This document shows positions 1 to 12,184 of a stretch of 64,000 bases of DNA, piece after piece; within the stretch, counting starts at the first letter, position 1; every line of letters begins with the position of its first letter. Below the pieces are notes generated by a model, which was given only the letters and a program-made list of their open reading frames with translations, had not been told where the DNA came from and made no database searches. The stretch spans positions 1,798,001 to 1,862,000 of the forward strand of contig JAXRKN010000037.1 in the NCBI GenBank assembly GCA_038502055.1, in the 5' to 3' direction. This stretch comes from Tanytarsus gracilentus (taxonomy: Eukaryota > Arthropoda > Insecta > Diptera > Chironomidae). The position numbers were made by a program, and so were the translations under genes.

Positions 1-1557
1 TTTTTTGTCCTTGACTCTCGAACCACGCGCTTACAATAGAAAAAATTCTTCTCTCACTTTTATCAATGCTGACTAATTTATGCTAATCCCAAATGGCGAT
101 TATGTCATGCTTTCGTTTTATAACTGACTGACCTTGACTGCCATAGAAAAAAAAATTATTCTCTAAGCGAAAAAAAAGGTGAAGCGCGAGTTCTCTCGTA
201 TTCGTATTCAAATTCACGAATTTTATTGGACGAGTATTTTTTTCGTTGAGTCCATCGATGGAATGTCTATAAAAGAAATGCAACGATTTCCAAATTTGGA
301 TGTTCACATCATGAAATTTTTATAAAACGTGCAAATTACTATTCTTTTTCTTTTCACAAGTAAAAAGCCCCAAACGAAAGTCTCTTTTGTTCACTTCAAG
401 CGAGAGAGTTGTACAATTTCTTAAGCGAATTTGACAGCTCACAAATTTAGGTATTTTGTGTGTGCTTGCCGTGTGTGAGAGATAAAACTTTTTTTCCTGA
501 ATGGGATTGAATAAAAAAACGCGCGAATAAAAAGAATTTTTTCTTCTTCTCTCTCTGCACACAATGACGAGATGAGATGAGATAGGCACATACAACACAA
601 ATTGCCATAATATGGCATAAAATGAAAAATTCGTTAAAAGTCGTTGAATGAGCAAGAAGAAGAGATTTTAAAATGTGATTTTTCCCACATTGTCCTCTTC
701 TTACACACTCTCAAGAACAATAATCACATATATTTGCGATGACTTCATATATTAAGTTGTTTGCTACTTTTGTATAGAATAAGCGACGAAAACAAAATTA
801 TTATCATATGATGAAGTAACAAGTGAGTGCTCTTATGTCACAATAATTTGATTTGAGAGTGAAAAGTGAAGCTTGCTAAAAACCATAAAATTTGAAACAA
901 TTTACCGTTAAATTCGCCAAACTACATTAGATGATGTTAACAATTGTTTAAAACTTTATTTTAACCTCATCTAACCCTCAAGGTAGTTTGAGATTTCTCT
1001 CTCAATTGTTTCCCACTTACCGACATGACATGAGACAATGATTTGATTATCATTCAACTTTTAATCATACAAATTTCCGTCTATCGTTACAACATTCCTA
1101 AGCATACGAAAAAAATATAATTTTATTGTATTTTTTCTCACCATGGCCATGCTGATAGCCGGTCATTTAAATATTCTCTCTCTCTAATTCTCTTGTACTT
1201 AATATTTAACATGAGCGTTCATGTGTAATGTGTAATGGTTGATTGTTGTTGAGAATAAGACACAACAGTCTTCGTGTGTACACAATTTTTTATCAAATAT
1301 TGAATTTTTATGTTAATGAAAAAAAACACTCAAATATGCATGGCTTCACATCCTGCTAAGCCTTAGATTCTTATTTTTAAAGTAAATATTTTCAAAAAAT
1401 CTAAAAAGTTAAATTTTTCTTGATATTAAAATTCTATGCAATAAAATGTTTTATTTTTGTTCTCAAACTTAACTCACAGTCATGTGATCGGAAATATTTT
1501 CTGATTTCATCTCAATTTAAAAATGACTAATATTTTTCTTCTTATTTATCGTTACAG
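1..1557 (+). other. luna: luna intron segment upstream of RP1 (5' end outside window)
   Basis: This is AT-rich non-coding DNA ending at the RP1 acceptor. Minus-strand ORFs here (up to 111 codons) show no recognisable domain. If RP1 is real, the donor it pairs with is upstream of the window. Confidence 0.5.
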
Positions 1558-1564
1558 GTATATT
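1526..1564 (+). other. luna: Ratchet point RP1 (recursive splice site), CAG|GTATAT at 1557/1558
   Basis: A branch-point word GACTAAT (1525-1531, presumed branch A at 1530) is followed by a T-rich tract (tatttttcttcttatttatc) and then gttaCAG ending at 1557. GTATAT follows with no exon between. Branch-to-AG distance is 27 nt. This is the zero-nucleotide-exon architecture of insect ratchet points: a full acceptor abutting a full donor. It lies in the luna sense orientation. Confidence 0.75.
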
Positions 1565-4500
1565 CATAGAAAAATCCATCTGACACAAAGTTATACGGTT
1601 TTACATCACCATAGAAAAATTATCAGCAAAAGGTTATCTAAAATATTTCGATTAAACATTTGAAAATGTTTGATTTTATGTAAAATCTAAAAATTTAAGC
1701 TTTCAGCTTTAAAATTTTGTGATCTTCCCGGTAAATCGAGAAACGATACAAAACCTTCTGATTTGCAGGGTTTTGTATGAAAAGATATTTTTGCATCTAA
1801 AAAGGTAGATGAAGAAAAAAATTTGTTACTAAACCCTTTAATCTTCTGATTCAAATTGTCGTTGATCGAACCTATTTATATATTTTTAAATCTCAAGGAT
1901 CGTTATGGCAACAAAAAAAAGATTTCTTCACTTATATCATTTTCGTTATATACAAAAAAAATTTTGTTGAAGGAAGAGTTTGTTAAGGATTTGCAAGCTT
2001 GTCTCGCTCGCATTCATCAGAAGCAAAAAAAGAGATACGAAAAGGATTCAATTGCTAGAAGGCATTTAACATCTTTGACTTACTACTTATATCGTATATC
2101 ATCTCACTATATGTGCTTATGTCCACAAAAAAAAGAAGAGATTGATCAAGGAATGGAAATTTTTTCTCATGTTCTTATTCGTTTTTATGCAGAGAAAAAT
2201 GACTAACTGACTCAGTCTCTCCTACGCAAAAAGAGATCTAAAAAATAAACATCTTTACTTGCTTCGTATACTGACTGATGTTGTTGGATGCTCATGTTGA
2301 TGTTATTTGAAATGAAGGGAAGTAAAGAAAGAAGAAGAAAATTCGATTGTGTATTTTCAGTTGAAATATTCATCAAATATTCAAATGATATTCAAATCAT
2401 GATATTTTATGTTATGTTTTGAGTGTTTAGGACAGCCATGGTGAGATCTGTGTGTGTGTGGCAGAGAGCGAATTTTAGATAATTTTACATGTTTTCTATT
2501 GTGCACACAAGTTTTAACACTGCCTGCGGTTGAATCAAGTGAGTTGAATGAAAATTTACCAAAATCGCGGAAAATTATTTTTGATGTATGAGAGCTAGAA
2601 AAACAATGCATGGTAAAATATAACGAGTGTGTGCAAATAGCATTAGATGAGATTAAAAAATACTGTTTTGTAAACATTCTCGCAAATTTCGCTATGTTTT
2701 GTTGAAGGTTCACTTTAAAATTATTGCTCCCCCAAAGCTTATATGCGCGTGTTTTATTTATGCGCACACACATTCTCAAATCCATTACAGCATTAGAGGG
2801 ATATTCATCATAAAGTTTTCTCTCCCTCCCTTCGCATGCGAAAAATATTTTAATCGGACATTTTTTAATGCCGAGAGGAAAATATGAATGACAAAATGCC
2901 ATTGCCATAGCGCTATATATATGAGAGATATGACATGAAATGGGAATATTATCAATGGTACAATGGACATTCTTCTGCAATCTCTATAATGTTGGCATGA
3001 CTATGCGATTATCTTTGTGTGCAGTTCAATTTTTGAACAATAGAAAGAAAATTTCAGAACGAGCTTTTTTGGAACGGAAAATTGTGATCATAATTCAATC
3101 AAAGATGCATAGATGAGTTATGAGGAGAGAAAAATTTGAAATAAATTGGCGAAAGATTTTTAACATACGAACAGAGAAAAACCTTTCATTGTTAAAGTTC
3201 AATATTTTCTATGTTAATTTTTTATTAAATATTAATTATCTCAAATATTTGTGGATAAATCTTAGCAATTTTCCTAGTTTCGTTGTCAAAATCATCGTCG
3301 ACCCGTTCTTCATTCTTGCGTTTTCTCGTTCTCGCATTGTCTATTTTTGAAAGATGCTTCACACAATAATAATACGAACAATAACGAGCACGAAGGAGGA
3401 TAAAGATTGCGCCATCAGAGAAGGAAAAGCAATTTTTCCGCAGACAGATTTTTGATAACATTGTTTGTTTCGAGGATTTCCCTCCAACCAATGAATACAT
3501 TCATTCATCCATATGAAAATTGCAAAGCCACAAAAAAAGAGCAAAAAACATCAATTTCATGAGAGATAAAATGACCTCGTCGAGGAGAGAGAACGGTAAT
3601 GGCTCATTTTTCTTCTCGCTCGGCCTCTTAACAACGACATAAACTCTTCGTTCATCTCATCTAAGGATATGCAAAATTGATTTTTCCCTTCTTTACCGTT
3701 TGTCATTGCGCTGTCAGTTTGTGGCTTTTTTTCGCTTTATTGCAAATTAAAAAGGACATTTCATTGTCCATTTTTGGGGTTTTACTCGAAAATATATCTC
3801 TGCTACACGCGACCGTATACATAATATGGGTCTTTCATGAAAATTCAGTGTGTATTCTACTAAACTTTTTTATAGTCTTCCCTCTGACTCCCTTCACGAT
3901 ACATTTGAGGATAACGATAACAGCAGTGCACGTTGCTTCGATGGCGTAAAGCGAATTTTAAATTGCTTAAAACTTTACAGATTTTCTTTCGATTTATTTT
4001 TCTTCTAAGGTCAAGGAGTGAAAACATTCAAAAAGACTTCAAAGAAATTTTTTTTATATAAATTCTTCAACCTTGCAAATCGTCTGTAAGAACTTAGCAT
4101 CCAAATTTCTCGCATAAATCTTGTTGAAAACGACATTTGTCGTATACATAAGAAATTGATTTTTCTCCTTCATCCACATTCACATGATACTTTTCGAACG
4201 GCAGCATAAAAGTAAGCGACATTCACAGCAGACTCTCTAAGCATTTTTTTTAAGGAGAAGAAAGAATGAGGACATTAAAAATAAATAATCGGCATTTGCT
4301 GTGTGTTAAAATAGGGCGAAAAAGGAATTGGAGGGAGGGATTTATGGGAGGGGTGAAAGAGATTTGGAGCCACTTTTTTTTATCTCAGTGGTGGAAATAG
4401 AAAAGGCAGCAGAAGTTGATAACTGAGAGGAAAACGAGAAGTCATTAGGAGAAGGGAAATTTTATTGATCTTTGAACTGTTTTTCCTTTTTCTTAACTTT

Positions 4501-7500
4501 TACCATTTGAGATGATGAAGAGGGAAGGATAAAAATGGGTCAGAATATAAATTTTGAGTTAAAATCGTTAAAAAACTTTTGTGATAGTAAATTAAGAAAT
4601 TAATTTTTCCAGTGTGTTTCCATCCCTTGACGAAACAATATAAGAATCTTTTTTATAGCCTGCGAGAATGGCGCGGTAGGCATTAAAATTTATCGAAATA
4701 TACATATTTATGTCGTTCATTTCGGAAACGATGGCTCAGAGGGTCGTAGATTTATGAAGTCGTCGAATACAAATTTCCACTGTCGGTGTGACGGCGACAA
4801 CGAGAAAATCATAAAGCTCCTGAAATTAGCACATAAAATAATTAACTCAGCTCTCTCATAGTTGTGCATAAATGAGTGAATGATTATGCTGTGACTAGAG
4901 CGACACCGTCAGCAACAGAGCACGATGTAATTAAAGTTCATTATTGCAAAAGAAAAAAATATTATTTTATGATGCCAAAGTCAGTGGTGCTATTCTCTAT
5001 TGTTGCTGTGAGCATCATCGTTTATTAGTTTTTAACAACAGCCGGAAAGCACTAAAAAAAGTGATGCAAGAATAATGGACTCCGCAGGACCATTTTTTCC
5101 ACCTCAACCTGCTGTTATCACTCTGCACTTCCTATCTCTATGAAACTGCGACTGTTGCTACCTCACTATGTGCAGCAATGATGATAAATAACAACATTTT
5201 TGCACCATCGTCAACATTGAGCTTTAAAAATCATTTTTTTTCCATCACACAGCACTCGATGGCGATGCCGAGACATGAACACTTAGTCGTTCCTTTTTTT
5301 GCTAACGTGTATGTGACTGCATGCTGTCGTTAATATGGATTTTTTACATTCTACAACTCTTACAATTATGGCAATGGCTTGAAAAATTAATTTTTTTTAT
5401 AAATGTTCTAATGATGATGGAAAGGATGACGATGAGATTAAATTGCAGAGTGTTGCGTTTTATGCTGAAAAGCACTTAAAGCCTTTCAAATGTATTTTAA
5501 AGTTGCAAAATTTTTTATCTTCTGACATCATTTATGTTTTGCCGTACAATTTATAAATAATTGAAAATGAGTAATAATTCAGCATAAAATGAATAAGCTA
5601 GCGCAAGCCATAATGTAGCAGTTTTTTGAATCCTATGAAATCATATTGCATCGCCATAAAAAAATCATACAACATGATTAATGTTGTAAATTTTTAATTT
5701 TTTCTTTGCATCTCGCTCCTTCATCATCAGCGAATAATGTTTCAAAAAAAAATCATTCTCCCTCTCACTTAATGTTGTGTATATAAATATTGCCTTTTAT
5801 GGTCATGACTAGCGCGCGAAAAAAATCGTACAACCAGAACTGGTTCTTGCCGATCGCGTCTCACATAAAAATCAAATTTCTCCTTCCACATGGTCGCTCT
5901 TTTGTATTTGTGTGTCTTCTCATTTATCTCTATCTCTCTCCTCTTACTCACTTTCGCAATATTTGACCGTTAAACTTTTTTTTCTGCGCTTGTTTATTTT
6001 TTACCGGCTTTTTGATTTCACGGCGTCGTTTTTCTTGTTTTTTACCTGATTTCATCATAGCGTGGCTTTGAAAAAAATTGTTGTTGTCTGATCGCAAGTG
6101 TTTGCATACACTCGATGAAAAATAAAGAGCATTGCGGATTATTGGATAAAGCGTCACATGAATGATTAATAAGCATCGCAAAAATAAAATAAAGAAGCTT
6201 TGCCGTTAATCTCAGGCATCCGTACATAAGAATTTTCTCATTCTTATTCTTCACTTTAACTTAAAATAAATTTAAAATATTTTCTTCTCTCTCTTGCTCA
6301 ATGGTGCATGCAGATGATCCAAATAAAAGTCTCATCAATTTTCAATTTCTTCCTCTGCCTTCCTTTTTTTTTGAAAAACGATAACGTTAGCGATGGTATA
6401 ATCGGATGGAGGAAAAAGAAGAAGAAAAATTTAATTGAATTCAATGTGAAAACATATGTGGCACGATGTCAAATAAGAACTGCACATAATTTAGTGTGTC
6501 GAACTAATGCAATGTGCTTTTAATACTGCTCGCACGTAGAAATGCAGATAATTCATATTGGTTCCTCTCAAAGTCGTGTCATCATCCAATTTTGCTTTTA
6601 AATTTTCCATAATCCTCCCATCACAAAAAAAAAGCACTCGAAAAGACTGTTCGAAGAAAAATTTACTACAACTCGATCGTTAAATCGAAATGTCGTTGTC
6701 GCATTTAGCTTGATTACATGGAGTCTTAAAATTGTGCACTTGTTATCGCTCTTGCCATAGTGATATCACAATCGACAAAAAATTCTTCTTACACTATTAC
6801 TCACGCTATTATTTTTTGTCGTGTTATATGTAGCATACAATGTACTTTTTTAATCAAATTCTGGTGTGTTTCGTAACAGCGAAAAAAAATAGTAATAATA
6901 ATAAAGATAAGCGAGAAGTCGAAAAGCGTGAGCCGAGAAAATTTTGTTTGTTTTGATCGATATTCATGTGTGCGCCGCCATGCCACAAAGTATTATTTTA
7001 GTGCGTAAATTTAAATGCATGAAGACGACACAAAAAAGTATTTTTTCGTTCATTCATGCACATATTATCGATAATTTTTCCCGCTCTCTCTCTTTATGCA
7101 ATAATATAAAGAGACTTTAACATACACACGCTCGAGAGTGTCGTTGATAATAATAATTCTTATGATAATGATGATGACGATGTGTCGTAACAAAAAATAA
7201 AAGGGAAAAGAGAATGAATCACGAGGCGAGAAGTTGTAAGTGCTCCATGTTAATTAACTCCGACATGCATTTCGCTGTTGCGGCATTTTAAGAACCTTTG
7301 GGAAATTTTTACTTGACTAAAAGAAAGTTGACTTAAATTTTGAATTTTGTTTAAATATTTTTTTCATCACACTAAAATATTAATTAAAACATGTTTTTTC
7401 ATTAAAAAACAAACACATTCATCATCATGTCGATTTTTGATGTTCACCTCAAACATAGCTTCTTGTGTTTGTGATGTTCTCTATTTAGTAAGTGTTCACA

Positions 7501-10500
7501 CATCGCATCACGATGATATCATGTTATTTTTATATTTCTGTCGAAACACTTGACGAATTCTTCGAATATTTGATTAACGCTGTTTATTCAACTCATTCGC
7601 AATCAGCAATCAGAAGTTACGAGAATCATACAGGCGCATGTACGTGTAGGTTGAATTTGCGGTCACAAATAGCAATTTTATTTTTCTTTCTGCACTTAAT
7701 GAATGAGCAAAATTGATCTCTTACGTAATTTTTCCTGTGAACCGAGTTTACGCGATGAAGAATTTTGTTTTCAAATGCAATCGCCGCATTTTTTTCTTTA
7801 TACAAAACGAGCGAGTAGTGAGTAATTATGGCGATGTCTGACTATGGCCGTGTGTATATATTCAACGGTAGCCACAAACAGGTTGTTTTTTCTTCGTGTT
7901 TTGTCTACTCTCGATTAATGAGTCATCACGAGTGTGCACGTTGTAAATCTGATGATGATTTTACTACTCATTACTCTATTAACAGAATGCCGTAAGCCTC
8001 TTAAAATCACGTCACTTCTTCCAACTCCTTTATGGTAAATGCTTTCTCTCTCTTTAAAGATGATAATTAACATTTTTCTTCTCCTCCAATTTGTTACATT
8101 GTGGGGATGTCGTTAATTCCTAAAAACGCTCGTTAATGTCGTGTTCGGAAGTTTAAATATGCAATGCCAAAATGATAATTTTCTTCTCTCATTCTGTTTT
8201 CACAACAAACTTCCGACTGTAATTTGTAAATTTCTCAGTTTCAACCCAACAAGTTAGCGACTTACAAACAAGCAATAATGAAATGCGGAGTGTGAAAAAT
8301 AAAAACTTTTTTCTTTCATTTTTTAAAAAGAAATTTTTGTTGTCAGACAAAGTTGTTTTTCTTTCTTTTTTTTCGTGCTGGAAGTATAAGAAACTGAGTA
8401 AGGCGACAGCATGTCTTGGCATGCGATGATGACGATGTTATGTGAATGGAATGTCATTGCGATATATAAAGTGTCGAAGGGTATAATTTATGACGAGACA
8501 CTCATTGAGAAATTATTAGTGATTCATGATAAAGTTAAGTGTGCTCAGTCTATTTTATTAAAGATCTTTTAAAATCAGTTTATTTAATTATTTTTCACAA
8601 TTTATAGAGGTCGTATTTTTCTTTTGATATTAATCTGGTATCCAGACCGAAAAAGTATTGGATCAAAATGAAGAGAGAAAAAGGTTTTCGGAGTGGCAAA
8701 AAACTATAAACCCCAAGCAGTGAAAAAAATATTCGACAACACAATTATTCACACATGTCGAGAGAGATTAGAATTGAGTGTCTTAAGAAATAATAAATTA
8801 TGGAGTCTATGCGAAAAATTATAGAAAAAGGTCACAAAACCGAAATAATTTTTTAGTCTACTTATAATCTTCCTCTTTTGCTGCAAAAAAGTCTCAATCT
8901 AATTAACTTGACATTCCAATTTTTTTTCTCCGCTCATAATGATCTCAAAGGATTAAGCTCGTTAAGGATAACATATATCGCATTAATGCTCGGCATGTCA
9001 CATGTCACTCTAGCGCGAAATGCGAAGATTTACTTTTTAAAGTGTCGTGGGTATTTAATTAAGTCTCATAGCTCATTCGTGAGCAAACGAGACCGAGTTA
9101 ACATTGTATGTGATTTATCGTTTCTGAAAGGAGCGAAAAAATCGTCGCTTCTTGGAGTTTTCATAATTTATTAGTGATTTTCAGAAGAACAGGGAAGGGT
9201 TGACAAAATCGAGGGATGGACTCCAATTTAATATTTTTAATAAATTAAATTCAACCTAAAAATTTTAGTCTCCACCCATTGAAGCGTTAAATAAAACAAG
9301 AAAGACGTGCAAAATTCCAAAATCTAATTCATATGCCACTCACGTCTTCAATATGCGACAAAAAAGAAAGAAAAATGAAAAATTTAAATTGATTAGCATA
9401 CAATCACTAAAACATGCGACCGGTAAATGTGTACAAATTCATGCTCTCTACTGTAGAGCGAATAAGCGATGTATCTGAAAGCGAGACTTAATTAGTCATT
9501 GTTATCACATCTGCGACAATCCCTTCTTTTTATTCTCTACACTATTAATATCTAAAATGGCTTTAAGCTTTCTGCTTCTTTATCCTCGACTGCCATGTTT
9601 TGTTGCACATGCACTGTAAGAATATCTTTAATTAATCTTTAAATCACTGCGAGGCAATCATAAATCTTTTATGGCAAAAGCAACTATGCAAAAAGTGCAC
9701 TGAAAAACTATTAAATTATTATGTGAAATAAAATGCAGGCGATAGATAACAGACAAACAGTGGAGTATGGATATGATGGAAGTTAGGTTGAGATTCTATA
9801 ATGACTTTAGAGTCAATTCATTCAGACTTTACTGTTTTTTATGCTCATACATAAAATTGACATTAAAAGCACTATAAACCAAGCATAGTTGTTTTCTAAC
9901 ACTTTTTCCTTTTTCGTTCACAGTCGTCGATAAATTTGAATGAGTCGAGCGAGAAAAGGCATTTTGAGAGACTTTTTATGCCATAAAAATAATATTAACG
10001 ATTTTTCTTTAAACAATTTTTTATTACATTGCCATTTATAAACTCGACTATGTACTTGCGTTTATTTGTGAATACACTTTGGCTTGCCACATATTTCTTC
10101 TTTTTGCGTACATTCATTTTGATAACATGCAGACGATAAGCGATAATAATTTTTATTAGAAGCACGTATGTAAACACATCGGTTATCATTCACTTCTTCT
10201 CTCTCTCTTCCTCGTTACGGCATTTGAAAGCACGATCGATAATTTTCGAGCTGTGATTTGTACGAAAAGTAAAAAGAATCCCAAAAGCGACGCAACATTT
10301 TCTCAATTGTGTCATATGGCATAAAATGTTTCCTTTTCTCCTTCATTAATCTTTATATTCGAACGAAAATCAGCCATAACTGTGAATTGGGGTGATTTCT
10401 TAAATATAGCTCATGGATCAGCAAAATTTCACTAGAAAAATGCCGCAAATATTATCGAGAAAGTCTTTTTTTTATGAGAAATCAATTCGAACTTTCTTCA

Positions 10501-12178
10501 CATAAACGAATATAAAATTTTTCCTTCAATTCTGCTTTATTATTCTTTTATTGCCTTTTCCGAAAATATCAAATAGTCTTTCGAGTCGATATTGAGTCAT
10601 GCTCGAAATCGTAAAATAAAATAATATTTGAGCTCTGCATTAATCGATAAAAGTTTCTTTCAGCAAACATAATTTTGCAATCAGCAAATTCCACTTGTGT
10701 GCGCTTACATGTGCTTTATCACTATCGCTTGAATGCGATTATTTATTGCCTAGATGTTGTGAAAAAAAATATTATTTCCGATTTTGGGTGATGTAATCAT
10801 CTTTGAATGCACGGGACGTTTCACTTGAAAAAATTTCTTTCATTAAAAGTGAAAATCAATATATCAAATTAATAAATAAGCTGTCGCAGTAGCTTGAAAC
10901 ATTCTCATGATTTTCTCTCGTTCTCCATCTGCACTTTTCGTATAATATAATAAATTTTGAAGCCTTTCGGAGTTAGTGAGGGAATTATTGATAAACTTTA
11001 GTTGAAGAGATCATAAATATTTCTCACAATGTGACCTTCCACTCTCAGCTGCTCTGTAGAATGCATGATAGACATACACACACTTAGTATAACGATGCAA
11101 TGTATGAAAGTTGATATTCCTCACATCGACAACTCCCTGGAAAATTTATTTCCCTCCTGAATCGATTGCATGTATGTTCAATGTTTTCTCACTCGAGCGA
11201 TGATCAAAATTTTATTGCTTCGCTCGAAAAAAATTTTTTGTAGTTTTTCAACATTTTGTAAAAATTTAATTTAATGTTCATTCAAAACTTTTACGTTAAA
11301 TTATAAATTCAAAAGTTCTTCAATTTACCGTAAACCGCAGCACAAAAGTTCTTTTGTTAACTCTCATCATCCATAAAGTTTTTCACTTCCTCTCGCATCT
11401 CGAATGTTAACGCAAAAAGGAGCCAAGCGCAACATGACAGAAATATTCATCATTTATTAATTGAAACGACAAACTTTCACAGTGCTTTTGTCGTCAATTG
11501 TGTGAATAATAATATACTTTGTGTGTGTGTACTCTCGATCAGAATTCTCGCAGCTTTATTCATTAATAAGTGTGTGGGAAATTTTGCTGTAGAAACCGAC
11601 TAATGATGGAAAATTTTCCTGCTAGTGATTTTGAAAATTAAACTCACTCATAAACATCCTCCGGATGCCCTCAGATGCATAATAATGACAACTGGGAGCT
11701 GCAAGCGTCGGTGGCATATTGTGTGTGCATTTTCACATTTTAATTAAATTGTTGCAACGAAAAGCTCCTTTTAGCTATTGACATGCACTCTCACACACAA
11801 TGTTCGCTCTTTGCATTATAATAATTATCACTTCCTTTCTCTATAGCTTAATGACACGAACAGAATAGAGCACAATGCTGAAAGAAATTAAATTTGACAA
11901 GTATCGCGGTTGTTATAAAAGTTTTTCAGGTGTTTAACATGAGAATCATATTTATAGTCAACGAGAACCTTTTATGGGATAAGCTGATTATCATAGTTTT
12001 AATTTACTCTTTAAGCATTTCGGGTTTTAAGGTATTACACACGTTGAATAATTACTTAATTTGAGAGAGTGATGTAAAACCGATTAAATGTCAAGCGCTT
12101 GCAAATTTTCTGGTGTAATTTATGCAAAATAATTTCAACTCATTACTAAATTTTGTCTTCATTCTGTTATCGTTTCAG
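1558..12178 (+). other. luna: luna intron segment RP1-RP2
   Basis: This is AT-rich non-coding DNA of 10.6 kb. It holds scattered short ORFs on both strands with no recognisable domain, many TTTATGG/CCATAAA words and short CT or TCA runs. The longest open frame is on the minus strand at 2381-2980 and is discussed as a finding. A near-perfect palindrome built on TTTTTATG lies at 9973-9989. No RNA gene or transposon was recognised. Confidence 0.6.
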
Positions 12179-12184
12179 GTATGT
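12144..12184 (+). other. luna: Ratchet point RP2 (recursive splice site), CAG|GTATGT at 12178/12179
   Basis: Branch-like TTACTAAA (presumed branch A at 12149, 29 nt before the AG) is followed by the pyrimidine tract ttttgtcttcattctgttat and cgttTCAG, then a perfect GTATGT donor. The segment from RP1 to RP2 is 10,621 nt. Confidence 0.8.

Noticed and set aside
440..458. Ratchet-like atttTAG|GTATTT
   Set aside because: The upstream sequence is purine-rich, with no branch word and a weak donor.
1856..2206. 116-codon + strand open frame shortly after RP1
   Set aside because: It starts at TTG rather than ATG, is Lys-rich from A runs and shows no recognisable domain. A frame of this length is expected about once by chance in 64 kb of such AT-rich DNA.
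6036..6060. Minus-strand CAG|GTAAAA, checked as a control for ratchet sites
   Set aside because: It lacks a pyrimidine tract and branch word. A similar minus-strand CAG|GTAAGC near 42945 also lacks a tract.
11920..11940. Ratchet-like tttttCAG|GTGTTT
   Set aside because: The donor is poor (GTGTTT), the T tract is short and there is no branch word.
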